From Thalassotalea sp. ND16A (GTDB lineage Bacteria; Pseudomonadota; Gammaproteobacteria; Enterobacterales; Alteromonadaceae), in the NCBI RefSeq assembly GCF_000764205.1, contig NZ_JQDZ01000112.1:124001-188000 (forward strand): DNA of 64,000 nt, in the 5' to 3' direction. The notes beneath the pieces are model-generated. The model was not told the origin of the DNA, did no database searches, and saw nothing but the letters and a program-made list of their open reading frames with translations. The position numbers and the translations under genes are program-made. Positions 16,670 to 25,834 of this stretch are shown piece after piece (the first letter of the stretch is position 1; each line of letters opens with the position of its first letter).

Positions 16670-18112
16670 ATGTCGAACTCAATTTTTTCAAATTACATCG
16701 CCGGTGAATGGGTAGAAGGTGTTAGCTCAGTAGCCAACATTAGCCCAGCAGATTTAAGCGATACAATCGGTCATTATGCACAAGCGGATAAAGCACAGAC
16801 CGAAGCGGCAATTGATGCCGCAATTATAGGCCAGCTTGAATGGCAAAAAAGTGGCCTGGAACAACGCTATTCAGTGTTGATGGCAATTGGTGATGAACTC
16901 ATTGCCCGTAAAGATGAATTGGGTAAATTACTGGCACGAGAAGAAGGCAAAACTTTTGCCGAAGGTGTTGGTGAAACCTATCGTTCGGGTCAGTTCTTCC
17001 ACTACTACGCGGCAGAAGTGTTACGTCAAATGGGTGAAACCGCCGACTCTGTACGCCCGGGTGTTGAAATTGAAACCCGCAGAGAGCCAGTTGGTGTCGT
17101 GGGTATTATCACCCCATGGAATTTTCCAACGGCAACAGGTGCATGGAAAATTGCTCCGGCATTAGCTTACGGTAATGCCATCGTATTTAAACCGGCCAAT
17201 CAGGTACCAGCAAGTGCCTGGGCGCTGACTGAAATCATTTCTCGTCAAGGATTACCGGCTGGTACGTTTAACCTGGTAATGGGCCCTGGTGCACAAGTGG
17301 GTGATGTACTAATTAACTCGCGCAAGATTAACGCCTTAACATTCACCGGTTCTCTAGAAACGGGTCGCAAAGTTGCAGCCGCGACTGCAGTTAATTTAGT
17401 GAAATGTCAGCTGGAAATGGGCAGTAAAAATGCCTTGGTAGTACTCGATGATGCCGATTTGGACAATGCGGTGGAGTGTGCAGTCGGTGGTGCCTTCTTT
17501 GGTACCGGGCAAAAATGTACCGCTTCTTCACGCTTAATTGTTACCGAAGGTATTCATGACAGGTTTGTTGATGCCGTGGTCGAACGAATGAAACAACTGG
17601 TGGTTGGCCATCCGTTAAAAGCGGGGGTTCATATCGGTGCAGTTGCCGATGGTCGCCAAATGGAACAAAACCTCAAGTACCTTGAGATCGCTAAAAATGA
17701 AGGTGGCAAGCTGGTGATTGGTGGTGAAGTGCTCACGGAAGACACCGAAGGCTATTACCTGCAGCCCGCATTGTTTACCGAGACTACTAACGACATGACC
17801 ATTAACCGCGAAGAAGCCTTTGCCCCGATTGCCTGTGTGATCAAAGTCAAAGACTACGAACAAGCGTTAGCAACGTTGAACGATACCAATTACGGCTTAA
17901 CCGGCGGTATTTGTACTCAGTCATTGAAATATGCCACAGACTTTAAACGTCGTGCGCAAACCGGTTGTGTGATGGTTAACTTACCCACTGCCGGCACCGA
18001 TTATCACGTACCATTTGGCGGCCGTAAAGAGTCGAGCTTTGGTGCGCGTGAGCAAGGTAGCTACGCCAAAGAGTTTTATACCGTGGTGAAAACCTCGTAC
18101 ATCCGCGCGTAA
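16670..18112 (+). CDS. NAD(P)-dependent aldehyde dehydrogenase
   Basis: This cytoplasmic aldehyde dehydrogenase of 480 residues oxidises an aldehyde to a carboxylic acid. Catalytic features are present: PWNFP with N151, E249 in LEMGSKN and the nucleophile C283 in GQKCTASSR. The GQKCTASSR context and DDADLDNAV resemble the 2-oxoglutarate-semialdehyde/succinate-semialdehyde group, but the substrate cannot be fixed by eye. The start is the ATG at 16670, which has GGAGG at ideal spacing; an ATG at 16658 overlaps that site. It is the first gene of a run with the M19-like, BCCT and RidA genes and is divergent from LysR. Confidence 0.85.
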   Translation: MSNSIFSNYIAGEWVEGVSSVANISPADLSDTIGHYAQADKAQTEAAIDAAIIGQLEWQKSGLEQRYSVLMAIGDELIARKDELGKLLAREEGKTFAEGVGETYRSGQFFHYYAAEVLRQMGETADSVRPGVEIETRREPVGVVGIITPWNFPTATGAWKIAPALAYGNAIVFKPANQVPASAWALTEIISRQGLPAGTFNLVMGPGAQVGDVLINSRKINALTFTGSLETGRKVAAATAVNLVKCQLEMGSKNALVVLDDADLDNAVECAVGGAFFGTGQKCTASSRLIVTEGIHDRFVDAVVERMKQLVVGHPLKAGVHIGAVADGRQMEQNLKYLEIAKNEGGKLVIGGEVLTEDTEGYYLQPALFTETTNDMTINREEAFAPIACVIKVKDYEQALATLNDTNYGLTGGICTQSLKYATDFKRRAQTGCVMVNLPTAGTDYHVPFGGRKESSFGAREQGSYAKEFYTVVKTSYIRA

Positions 18113-18126
18113 CGGAGGATATAGCT

Positions 18127-19116
18127 ATGCATAACGATCTAATTGTCATCGATGGTCTGCAGTATTCCAACTGGAACCGGACTATCTTCGAACAACTTCG
18201 ACAAGGTGGTGTAACTATGGTGCACGTAACCATTGTTTACCACGAGCAAATCCGCGAAACGCTATTGCGCATTAGCGAATGGAATCGCCACTTCGAGATG
18301 CATAGTGATTTGATCATGCCGATAAAAAGTGCAGCGGATATCCGCCTTGCCAAACAACTGGGCAAAGTTGGCATCATGTTTGGTGCGCAGAATTGCTCTG
18401 CGATTGAAGATGATATTGGCATGGTTGAGGTAATGCGTGAGCTAAACCTGATGATCATGCAGTTGACCTATAACAACCAAAGCTTACTAGCGAGTGGCTG
18501 TTACGAAGCGGTTGATAGCGGCGTAACGCGTTTTGGTCGTCAGGTGATTAAAGAGATGAACCGTGTCGGCATGGTGGTTGATATGAGCCACAGCGCCGAG
18601 GGCAGCACGCTGGAAGCGATTGAGATATCAGAGCGTCCGATCGTTATTTCACACGCTAATCCTAGTAACTTTCATGCCGCCAAGCGCAACAAGTCAGACA
18701 CTGTGTTGAAGGCGTTAGGCGAATCAGGCGGGCTTCTGGGCTTTAGTTTATACCCATTTCATCTTAAAAATGGCCCGGATTGTAGCCTGAACGAATTTTG
18801 CGACATGGTGGCAAATACCGCAGATTTGATGGGCATTGACCATATTGGTATTGGTACCGATTTATGTCAGGAACAACCGGTTTCCATTCTTGAGTGGATG
18901 CGTAATGGCCGTTGGTCGAAAGACATGGATTATGGTGAGGGCTCTAAGTCAGATGCCGATTGGCCAAGACCCTTGTCCTGGTTTAAAGATAGCCGCGATT
19001 TTCCCAATATTACCCAAGGCTTGCAAGCCCGCGGGTTTAGCGATGACGAAGTCGCCAAAATTATGGGATTAAACTGGCTAAATTTTCTGGATGATGCGCT
19101 ACAGCCGAAGCTGTAG
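18127..19116 (+). CDS. M19 membrane-dipeptidase-like protein with altered metal site
   Basis: This 329-residue TIM-barrel amidohydrolase belongs to the M19 (renal dipeptidase) family. Relatives of this subtype occur in glycine-betaine/dimethylglycine catabolic clusters of Pseudomonas. Late metal-site residues are visible: H155 (DMSHS), H176 (VISHANP) and D245 (GIGTD). The N-terminal HxD pair of true dipeptidases is replaced by DGLQYSNW (9-16) and the bridging glutamate position reads FGAQN (Q88). A dipeptidase activity is therefore doubtful; an amidohydrolase-like step on a small methylated amine is a guess. It starts 14 bases after the ALDH stop, with GGAGG upstream. Confidence 0.8.
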   Translation: MHNDLIVIDGLQYSNWNRTIFEQLRQGGVTMVHVTIVYHEQIRETLLRISEWNRHFEMHSDLIMPIKSAADIRLAKQLGKVGIMFGAQNCSAIEDDIGMVEVMRELNLMIMQLTYNNQSLLASGCYEAVDSGVTRFGRQVIKEMNRVGMVVDMSHSAEGSTLEAIEISERPIVISHANPSNFHAAKRNKSDTVLKALGESGGLLGFSLYPFHLKNGPDCSLNEFCDMVANTADLMGIDHIGIGTDLCQEQPVSILEWMRNGRWSKDMDYGEGSKSDADWPRPLSWFKDSRDFPNITQGLQARGFSDDEVAKIMGLNWLNFLDDALQPKL

Positions 19117-19175
19117 CCTTATCGAAAGGATTCTTTAACACATAATAAGCTCAAGTATTCCGATAGGAGTGTAAA

Positions 19176-20738
19176 ATGAATAGTACAACTCAAGAAACTG
19201 CAAGCGATAGAGGTGAGGGGATGTCAAAAAGTAAATTGTTTGAAGGCGTTGATATGCCGGTGTTTTTAATCAGCGGCGGGGTGCTGGTGTTATTTGCCGT
19301 ATTGGCACTTTATGACATCGATATGATGTCTGGCTGGGTAAATACCGCCTTTGCCGCGTCCACTAAAATATTTGGTGCCTATTGGCAGGTGTTATTGTTA
19401 TTGACCTTTGTTATTGGTTTATTTCTTGCTGTCGGTCGCACCGGTTCCGTGGTGCTCGGTGGTATTAAAATTCCGGAAATATCTACCTTTAAGTGGATCT
19501 CCATCATCATGTGTACTTTGCTCGCGGGTGGTGGCGTGTTCTGGGCTGCAGCCGAGCCGATGGCACATTTCACCTCGCCACCGCCACTTTATGGTGGTGA
19601 AACGGGCACCACGGAAGCGGCGTACAACGCTCTGGCGCAAAGCTTTATGCATTGGGGTTTCCTCGCCTGGGCTATTCTTGGTAGTTTAACCGGTATTGTA
19701 TTTATGTACCTGCACTACGAAAAAGGCCTGCCATTAAAGCCGCGCACCTTGCTATACCCAGTGTTTGGTGACCGTGTGATGAAAGGTGCTTTTGGTGCAA
19801 TTGTTGATTCATGTTGTGTACTGGCTGTGGTCGCCGGAACCGTAGGACCAATTGGGTTTCTTGGTTTGCAAGTGAGCTTTGGCTTAGAAAAACTGTTCGG
19901 TATCCCGGATACGTACACGACGCAAGTCGCCATTTTATTTGGTTTGATCTGTATCTACACCTTATCGGCAGTGAGTGGGGTAACCAAAGGGATTCAAATT
20001 TTGAGCCGTTTCAACGTGATCCTGGCAGTAATGTTAATGCTTTTCATTCTTTTAATGGGACCAACAGCCTTTATCATCGATAGCTATTTGCATTCTTTTG
20101 GTATTTACCTTAACGAGTTCATTCCGATGGCGACGTTCCGCGCCAGTACCGGTTGGTTAGACTGGTGGACCGTATTCTTCTGGGGCTGGTTCTTAGGTTA
20201 TGGTCCGTTAATGGCAATGTTTGTTGCTCGTATTTCTCGCGGCCGTACGATTCGTGAAATGGTACTATTAATATCGATTGTTGCGCCTGTTATTACTTGT
20301 TTCTGGTTTACCATTGTTGGTGGTTCAGGCTTGTTTTTTGAATTGGCAACTCCTGGAGTCATTTCGGAACCATTTACCGGTTTCAATTTGCCGGCGGCGC
20401 TATTGGCGATTACCGAACAGTTGCCCATGGGCTTCATCATTTCGGTATTATTCTTAATCCTTACTACCATCTTTGTCGCAACCACAGGTGACTCGATGAC
20501 GTATTCGGTCTCTATGGTAATGACAGGTACTGACCACCCACAAACTTCCATTCGGGTATTTTGGGGGATTATGATGGGGGTAATGGCAGCACTATTAATT
20601 TCGATTGGCTCAGGCGGTATTTCGGCACTGCAATCCTTTATCGTAGTGACAGCCGTTCCCGTCTCGTTAGTGCTATTGCCATCCTTGTGGACAGCACCGA
20701 AAATCGCCATAAAAATGGCTAATGAACAAGGCTTATAA
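19176..20738 (+). CDS. BCCT-family betaine/carnitine/choline-type transporter
   Basis: This inner-membrane Na+- or H+-coupled transporter of 520 residues has about 12 membrane segments. The BCCT signatures are GGGVFWAAAEPMAHF (around 115-130) and WWTVFFWGWFLGYGPLMAMFVARISRGRTIREM in the centre. BCCT proteins carry quaternary ammonium or sulfonium zwitterions such as glycine betaine, carnitine, choline and DMSP. TAGGAGTG precedes the ATG. Its place inside a LysR-linked catabolic run suggests nutrient uptake rather than osmoprotection; the long C-terminal tail typical of osmosensing BCCTs is missing. The substrate is unknown. Confidence 0.9.
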   Translation: MNSTTQETASDRGEGMSKSKLFEGVDMPVFLISGGVLVLFAVLALYDIDMMSGWVNTAFAASTKIFGAYWQVLLLLTFVIGLFLAVGRTGSVVLGGIKIPEISTFKWISIIMCTLLAGGGVFWAAAEPMAHFTSPPPLYGGETGTTEAAYNALAQSFMHWGFLAWAILGSLTGIVFMYLHYEKGLPLKPRTLLYPVFGDRVMKGAFGAIVDSCCVLAVVAGTVGPIGFLGLQVSFGLEKLFGIPDTYTTQVAILFGLICIYTLSAVSGVTKGIQILSRFNVILAVMLMLFILLMGPTAFIIDSYLHSFGIYLNEFIPMATFRASTGWLDWWTVFFWGWFLGYGPLMAMFVARISRGRTIREMVLLISIVAPVITCFWFTIVGGSGLFFELATPGVISEPFTGFNLPAALLAITEQLPMGFIISVLFLILTTIFVATTGDSMTYSVSMVMTGTDHPQTSIRVFWGIMMGVMAALLISIGSGGISALQSFIVVTAVPVSLVLLPSLWTAPKIAIKMANEQGL

Positions 20739-20826
20739 ACCTATTTAGCGATAGCAGCCGTGACAGCGGCTGCTTATTCCATTGCTTAATATGAACACTA
20801 ATTACATTAATAGAGTTGAAATCAAT

Positions 20827-21201
20827 ATGAAAACCCCTGTAAAAACTGAATTATTTGCCTCGAAAGCACCGTTAGAGTGGGCCATTATTGCCAATGGCAC
20901 GTTGTCGACCGCACAAATTCCAATTGACGCCGAAGGCAAGGTGGTTGATGGTGGCATTGAAGCACAGGCTCGTCAAACCATGGATAACTTCAAACACACC
21001 ATTGAAGCGGCAAATTTGACCATGGATGACGTAACGCAAGTGTTGATCTACGTCACCGACCGTTCGCAATTACCGGTTTTCAATAAGGTCTATGCGGAAT
21101 ATTTTCAGGCGCCTTACCCGAATCGTGCCGCAATGATTGTTGCTGGCCTTGCCCGTGAAGAAATGCTCTGCGAAATCGTGGCTTATGCTGCTGTGCCATA
21201 G
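20827..21201 (+). CDS. RidA-family enamine/imine deaminase
   Basis: This 124-residue member of the RidA (YjgF/YER057c/UK114) family hydrolyses reactive enamine or imine intermediates to keto products plus ammonia. Arg100 in PYPNRAAMIV occupies the position of the catalytic arginine of RidA, and VLIYVTDRSQLPVFNKVYAEYF is the typical central segment. The ATG at 20827 gives the usual length; in-frame starts at 20782 and 20791 would add a tail not seen in the family. It is probably the last gene of the ALDH-M19-BCCT run. Its presence suggests that the pathway passes through an imine. Confidence 0.85.
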   Translation: MKTPVKTELFASKAPLEWAIIANGTLSTAQIPIDAEGKVVDGGIEAQARQTMDNFKHTIEAANLTMDDVTQVLIYVTDRSQLPVFNKVYAEYFQAPYPNRAAMIVAGLAREEMLCEIVAYAAVP

Positions 21202-21400
21202 TTATACCTGAGTAACGCGTAAGCAGCTCCCAGTAGTTAATTAAATTGATATTATAGCGTCGTAAGTAGCTATGTTATTACTGTGGAAATCAATAAGCTG
21301 GCTTTGTGCTGGCTTTTTGTTTTTTATTGATTAACCCGAGCACTGACTTAACTTATACCAAGTCCGATAATTTATTGCTAATCCATTTAGGCTGCTAGTT

Positions 21401-22672
21401 ATGCGTAAAACCTTATTCTCGTTATTTGCCTTGTTTAGCAGTTGTTTTATTCTACTTTTAGGCAATGGCCTGATTAATGTGCTGTTGCCGGTGCGCATGG
21501 GCCTGGACGGTGCCGGCACAGATACTATCGGCATGGTGTTGTCGCTTTATTTTGTTGGCTTGTTGCTCGGCGCCTTATTCAGTATTAACCTGATCAGACG
21601 CGCCGGACACGTGCGGATGTTTGCCGGCTGTGTCGCGCTTGGTGCGGTCAGCATCCTGGTTTGTAGCCTTTATCCTGAATCGCTGTTATTAGGGGCAATG
21701 AGGATAATTCTTGGCTTTTGTAATGCCTGCGCGTTTACCGCGATGGAAAGCTGGCTCAGCCATAGTGCCACCAAGAAAACTCGAGGCAAAATACTGGCGG
21801 TCTATAATGCCGTGGTGTTAAGCGGATTGTTTGCCGGGCAATTTTTTATGAATTTGGCCGATCCCCAACAACCGACGCTGTTCGTTATCGCTGGCATCAT
21901 CCTCTGTGCTGCGGTGATCCCGATAGTGTTAAGCAGCCACTCAGGACCGGTGATGGACGAGGTCAGCTCCATGTCATTACCAGCCTTGTTTAAAATTTCC
22001 CCTTTGGGGGTGGTAAGTTGCTTTGTTTCCGGGGTGATCTATTCTTCAATATTCAACCTGTTACCGGTTTTTGCCAAAGCATATAGCATTGTTGAATTTC
22101 AACTTTCGCTGTACATGGGGGCTGCCATTTTTGGCGCCTTTATCTTGCAGTTCCCGGTCGGCTATTTATCGGATCGCTATGATCGCCGTTCAGTATTATT
22201 GCTGCTGTTGTTTATCTCTGCGCTGGCCGATGTGACGGTAACCATACTGGCGCCGCTTAATATGATACCCATGCTGTTTTTAGTCACCGCAATTACCAGT
22301 GGCATCATTGCCTGTACCTATCCATTAAGCATTTCCGAGGCATTTGACCGGCTACGCCAAAGTGAAATGGCGGCAGCGATGGGCAGTATGATCCTGGCGT
22401 TTGCGTTTGGCGGAATTATTGGCCCTTATGCGGCAGCAATCGTGATGAAAGCGTTTGGCACTGCGTCATTATTCTATTTTCTGGCGTCGATCCAGCTGCT
22501 ATTAGCCGGGTTTGTCATTTACAGTATGGCCAAGCGTCGGGCACTACCAGTGGTTGAACAGGAAAACTTTGTGATGCAAGGAACCGCGATTTCTTCGGCT
22601 ATTGACCTGGATCCTCGTATCGACTATGTCGAACCTGTGCCAATGGCTGAAGCTGAGACAAAGAATGGCTAA
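21401..22672 (+). CDS. MFS transporter (YcaD-like)
   Basis: This major facilitator protein of 423 residues has about 12 membrane helices. The pattern resembles the YcaD-type group: SLYFVGLLLGALFSINLIRRAGHVRMF in the helix 2-3 loop and a MESWLSHSATKKTRGKILAVYN segment in the middle. A hydrophilic C-terminal tail of about 45 residues (AISSAIDLDPRIDYVEP) follows the last helix. The substrate is unknown. It lies about 200 bp after ridA, with its own likely promoter, so membership in the catabolic cluster is uncertain. It converges on the TauE/SafE gene. Confidence 0.8.
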   Translation: MRKTLFSLFALFSSCFILLLGNGLINVLLPVRMGLDGAGTDTIGMVLSLYFVGLLLGALFSINLIRRAGHVRMFAGCVALGAVSILVCSLYPESLLLGAMRIILGFCNACAFTAMESWLSHSATKKTRGKILAVYNAVVLSGLFAGQFFMNLADPQQPTLFVIAGIILCAAVIPIVLSSHSGPVMDEVSSMSLPALFKISPLGVVSCFVSGVIYSSIFNLLPVFAKAYSIVEFQLSLYMGAAIFGAFILQFPVGYLSDRYDRRSVLLLLLFISALADVTVTILAPLNMIPMLFLVTAITSGIIACTYPLSISEAFDRLRQSEMAAAMGSMILAFAFGGIIGPYAAAIVMKAFGTASLFYFLASIQLLLAGFVIYSMAKRRALPVVEQENFVMQGTAISSAIDLDPRIDYVEPVPMAEAETKNG

Positions 22673-22701
22673 ACGCCTTAAATGCTAATATTGATAAGCA
22701 C

Positions 22702-23430
22702 TTATAAATCGTTGACTAGCTGCAAGACTATAATGGCGCTAGAAGTTAATGAAAGTATGGCAATAGCAGGTTTTAGATAATTCGGTTTGAAGCGTTTGCC
22801 TAACCACAAGGATATAGCAAAACCGAGAAAGATTGCCGGCAACAATGGCAGAGTGAGCTGCAGTTGATGATAACTGAAATTTCCCGAAATGAGTAACAAG
22901 GTGAGTGATATAAGGGTTGCGATCAGGAAAAAAAGACCAAGCTCGGCCCGTGTCGAGTTGAGATCACTATTTTGATAGACCATAGCTATTGGCGGCCCGC
23001 CCACCGACGTTGTCGTGCCTGCCAGCCCGGAAAAAAATCCACCAATGAATAAATTTCGTGGCGAATACTTGATGTGAAAATGACTGTAGCTTAACAACAC
23101 ACAGAGCATAATAAATACGGCAAAACAGAGCGTAAAAAATATCGGCGGCAATAACAATAATAACACTACCGCCAATAAGGAACCGGCAAAACGACCGAAT
23201 AAGGCAACGCCAATATTGCCAAATTTTAATTGTTGTCGATAGTGAATGCTATTTAACAGCGATAACACTAACCCCATCATCAGGATTGGCGCCGAAATAA
23301 AGGCGGGATCGATCATCACTAAAATCGGCGCCGCTATCACGCCAATACCAAACCCCGCCAAACTTTGCAGTGCCGCACCTAAGGTGACAGCCACTAAGGC
23401 AAGGATAAGAAGGTTGGGATCATTGAACAT
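22702..23430 (-). CDS. TauE/SafE-family sulfite/organic-anion exporter-like permease
   Basis: This 242-residue membrane protein has about eight helices in two repeated halves, with glycine-rich segments GAALQSLAGFGIGVIAAPIL and FIGGFFSGLAGTTTSVGGPPIAMVY that mark TauE/SafE (DUF81) permeases. Characterised members export sulfite, sulfoacetate or related anions; the substrate here is unknown. I chose the ATG at 23430. A TTG at 23490 would add 20 polar residues, and neither has an obvious ribosome-binding site. It is convergent with the MFS gene and divergent from the porin. Confidence 0.8.
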   Translation of the reverse strand: MFNDPNLLILALVAVTLGAALQSLAGFGIGVIAAPILVMIDPAFISAPILMMGLVLSLLNSIHYRQQLKFGNIGVALFGRFAGSLLAVVLLLLLPPIFFTLCFAVFIMLCVLLSYSHFHIKYSPRNLFIGGFFSGLAGTTTSVGGPPIAMVYQNSDLNSTRAELGLFFLIATLISLTLLLISGNFSYHQLQLTLPLLPAIFLGFAISLWLGKRFKPNYLKPAIAILSLTSSAIIVLQLVNDL

Positions 23431-23490
23431 AGTGATTTTGCCGTTGGTATGACTGCTATTGTCGTGCTGTTTCAGCGCATAGGAAGTCAA

Positions 23491-23838
23491 TTATCCATGA
23501 TTACTGACAAGGCGTCTAATTAGAATGATTTACTGCTGGATAAGACTTACTAATAGCGCCAAAACCAGCCATTTCCTGCCATGTTAAAACGCCAAAAAAT
23601 CACTAAAAAGCTATTTGTAAACAAGATGTTAATCTAATTGCTGGGTTACTGGAATAAGTACCACTTATTAACCGATTAAGTTAACTGATTTCACAATACC
23701 CGCTCAGCTTTTTATGATCAGTAACGAATATTAACAATAACAAATTTAGTGTTAAATCGAATATCGATAACGCAAAAATATTTTGAGTGACGATATAAAA
23801 ATACGATGTCATTACGGTTTTATTTGAGGGGTACTATT
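23491..23838. promoter_or_regulatory. Intergenic region between TauE/SafE and porin genes
   Basis: This AT-rich stretch separates divergent genes. The last 100 bases before the porin start are particularly A/T-rich, as expected for a strong outer-membrane protein promoter and leader. I see no gene, palindrome or repeat that stands out. Confidence 0.35.
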
Positions 23839-24909
23839 ATGAAATTAAGCACGAGCATAGCCTTAGCGGCAACAATGTTAACACCAACGTTAGCACAAGC
23901 GAATAGCGAATTATTCAATTGGTATGGCAGCATTCGGGTGCAGCTACAAGACACCAAAGATGGCGAAGTTGAATATAAAGATAACTATTCTCGTTTAGGC
24001 GCCTATGGTAGTACCGAAATTTTAGATGGCATCAAAGCAACCTATAACTTCGAGTTTCGTCTGTTTACTGACGATGGCTCTTTTGCCGGTGATGACGACA
24101 GAGCACGTCTTGCCAATGTTGGCTTGGAAGGGGATTTTGGTTCGTTTCTGATTGGTAAACAATATTCACCACATTGGAATTTCACTGACAATGCCATTGA
24201 TATTTTCTCTGATATTGATCAGTCGGCCGGCTGTACTAACGAATCGGCCGGGGTTATTTGTCATACCCATCGCTACGGTTTATGGGCAGTAGATGCAGCA
24301 GGTAATGGTCATTACATCGAATATTTACGTCCAGATCGAGCTATCACCTACATGACCCCTGATATGGCCGGTTTTCAGGCCGCGTTAATGGTAGTAACCA
24401 ATAACGGCGACGTTAAATCTAACGCTGCAGGCACAGAAGATGAAAGCATTGTTGGCTATAACTTTGCCGCTAAATACACCTTCGGCGATGTTACCGTGTC
24501 GGCTTCCCGTTATGATTTAACCGGCATGGTGGGTGATAACAAGGTTGATGCGGTACAGATTGCCTACAATCATCAGCAATTAAGCCTGGCTGCACATTAT
24601 CAAGATTCTAGCGACATGCGTTTTTATGAAGGGTTAAACCCAAGTGGCGAAATTGTTGAAGAACAAATTATTGAGGTTTATGCCGGTTACAAAATTAATG
24701 CTAATTGGCAGCTACAGGCGACCTACGCCGATGTCTCAATGGACTCGCCAAGTGGTTTGACGGTTGATACTAGCCAAGTGATCTTAGATGTCATTTACCA
24801 TCATAAAGCCGGCACTTTCTATGCGGAATACAGCGCCTGGGGTGATGAAGCTGAGCAAGTATATGAAGCGACTGACACAATATTAATCGGCTACCGTTTA
24901 GATTTTTAA
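23839..24909 (+). CDS. Gram-negative general porin
   Basis: This 356-residue outer-membrane porin has a signal peptide (MKLSTSIALAATMLTPTLAQA), then FNWYGSIRVQLQDTKDG and GAYGSTEILDGIKATYNFEF, the opening strands of OmpC/OmpF-type 16-strand trimeric porins. GNVGLEGDFGSFLIGKQYSP-like text (ANVGLEGDFGSFLIGKQ) is a family hallmark, and it ends with a terminal Phe (GYRLDF) for BAM recognition. A four-residue cysteine-containing loop (GCTNESAGVICHTHR) may form a disulfide in the constriction region. The ATG at 23839 has GAGGGG upstream. It is monocistronic with a strong terminator. Confidence 0.88.
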   Translation: MKLSTSIALAATMLTPTLAQANSELFNWYGSIRVQLQDTKDGEVEYKDNYSRLGAYGSTEILDGIKATYNFEFRLFTDDGSFAGDDDRARLANVGLEGDFGSFLIGKQYSPHWNFTDNAIDIFSDIDQSAGCTNESAGVICHTHRYGLWAVDAAGNGHYIEYLRPDRAITYMTPDMAGFQAALMVVTNNGDVKSNAAGTEDESIVGYNFAAKYTFGDVTVSASRYDLTGMVGDNKVDAVQIAYNHQQLSLAAHYQDSSDMRFYEGLNPSGEIVEEQIIEVYAGYKINANWQLQATYADVSMDSPSGLTVDTSQVILDVIYHHKAGTFYAEYSAWGDEAEQVYEATDTILIGYRLDF

Positions 24910-24997
24910 TCTGATTTGCCACGATATAGTTTGCTATAGCGTGGCAGTTTATTGAAGCGATTGTTTATTTCCAACCAACATTGCTCGCTTTTGAGTA

Positions 24998-25028
24998 ACC
25001 GCTCACTTAATTGTGAGCGGTTTTTTTT
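24998..25028 (+). terminator. Rho-independent terminator after porin
   Basis: ACCGCTCAC (24998-25006) pairs with GTGAGCGGT (25013-25021) around TTAATT, followed by eight T's. Confidence 0.93.
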
Positions 25029-25179
25029 ACTTCAGGGATGAAGGAATGCAAACTACCATGGAGGGTATTACTTTAAAAGGAAAGTAGAAAAATCACGCAA
25101 AAATGCGGATAAAATAAGAATATCAGCTAAAATTTTCAAATATAACAAAAATACAATACACAAAAATAACAGGTAATGT

Positions 25180-25707
25180 ATGAAACAAATATTGTTGATT
25201 TTATCGCTGTTCTTGGTTTGGACGTGTTCATCAGACATCGCACCACCAGGGCATCAACGTGCTGAAATATTGCAAATCAGGGACAATACACTGGTTGAAA
25301 TATTAGCTCTGGATCCTGAGCTTGTTGGAGACATTAACGCGGCTCCGGCATTTGCGATTTTTAGCAACCAGAGCAACGACAAAGTTAAACTTGCCAACGG
25401 CATTGGCATCGGTGTCATTCATAATAATTTAACTGGCCATAACCACTTTTTACTGGCAGAAACGACATTAACTCAACAGCCGAATACCCGGTTCATTTTT
25501 GTCTTTGATAATAAGCCACAGATTGAGAAATTCATCAGTTATGCACAAGTGATTCATGATGAAAGTGAAATGGCTGAGCACCCAACATTTAGCTTAAGCG
25601 ATATCGCCTTAACTGTGTATCAGCTTAACCAAGGTGGTGAGCTATTATCAGTAAACTTAAAAGAAGGGCGGTTTTGGCAAAGTGAGAGACTTAATCAGAC
25701 CGAGTGA
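25180..25707 (+). CDS. Divergent SYLF-like exported protein, paralogue of the 9554 gene
   Basis: This 175-residue protein matches the 9554-10105 lipoprotein in layout. It has a hydrophobic N-terminus ending near a cysteine (VWTCSS, residue 16), then GHQRAEILQIRDNTL, AAPAFAIFSN, GIGIGVIHNNLTGH and RFIFVFDNKPQIEKF. The glycine-rich strands of the paralogue are largely lost, so lipid binding may not be conserved. The lipobox is weak because of Trp and Thr before Cys. It is monocistronic, with no close operon partner. The function is unknown. Confidence 0.6.
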   Translation: MKQILLILSLFLVWTCSSDIAPPGHQRAEILQIRDNTLVEILALDPELVGDINAAPAFAIFSNQSNDKVKLANGIGIGVIHNNLTGHNHFLLAETTLTQQPNTRFIFVFDNKPQIEKFISYAQVIHDESEMAEHPTFSLSDIALTVYQLNQGGELLSVNLKEGRFWQSERLNQTE

Positions 25708-25753
25708 TTTTTAATCTGATAAATAGCCTTTACTTTAGTATAAATATACAAGG

Positions 25754-25803
25754 TATATGAAAAAGCGTATATATGATATTTCATATATACGCTTTTTCAT
25801 ATA
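25754..25803. promoter_or_regulatory. Perfect 23-bp inverted repeat upstream of arsR, likely ArsR operator
   Basis: The arms at 25754-25776 and 25781-25803 are exact inverted copies around TATT, centred 56 bases before the arsR start. The inner part (ATATATGA...TCATATAT) resembles known ArsR operators. The extended arms could also form a hairpin in the mRNA leader. Confidence 0.75.
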
Positions 25804-25834
25804 TACTGCTTTTAACTTAACCGTTGAGATAATT

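Noticed and set aside
25757..25834. Longer arsR start at 25757
   Set aside because: The extra residues are encoded by the palindromic operator; the ATG at 25835 fits the family length.
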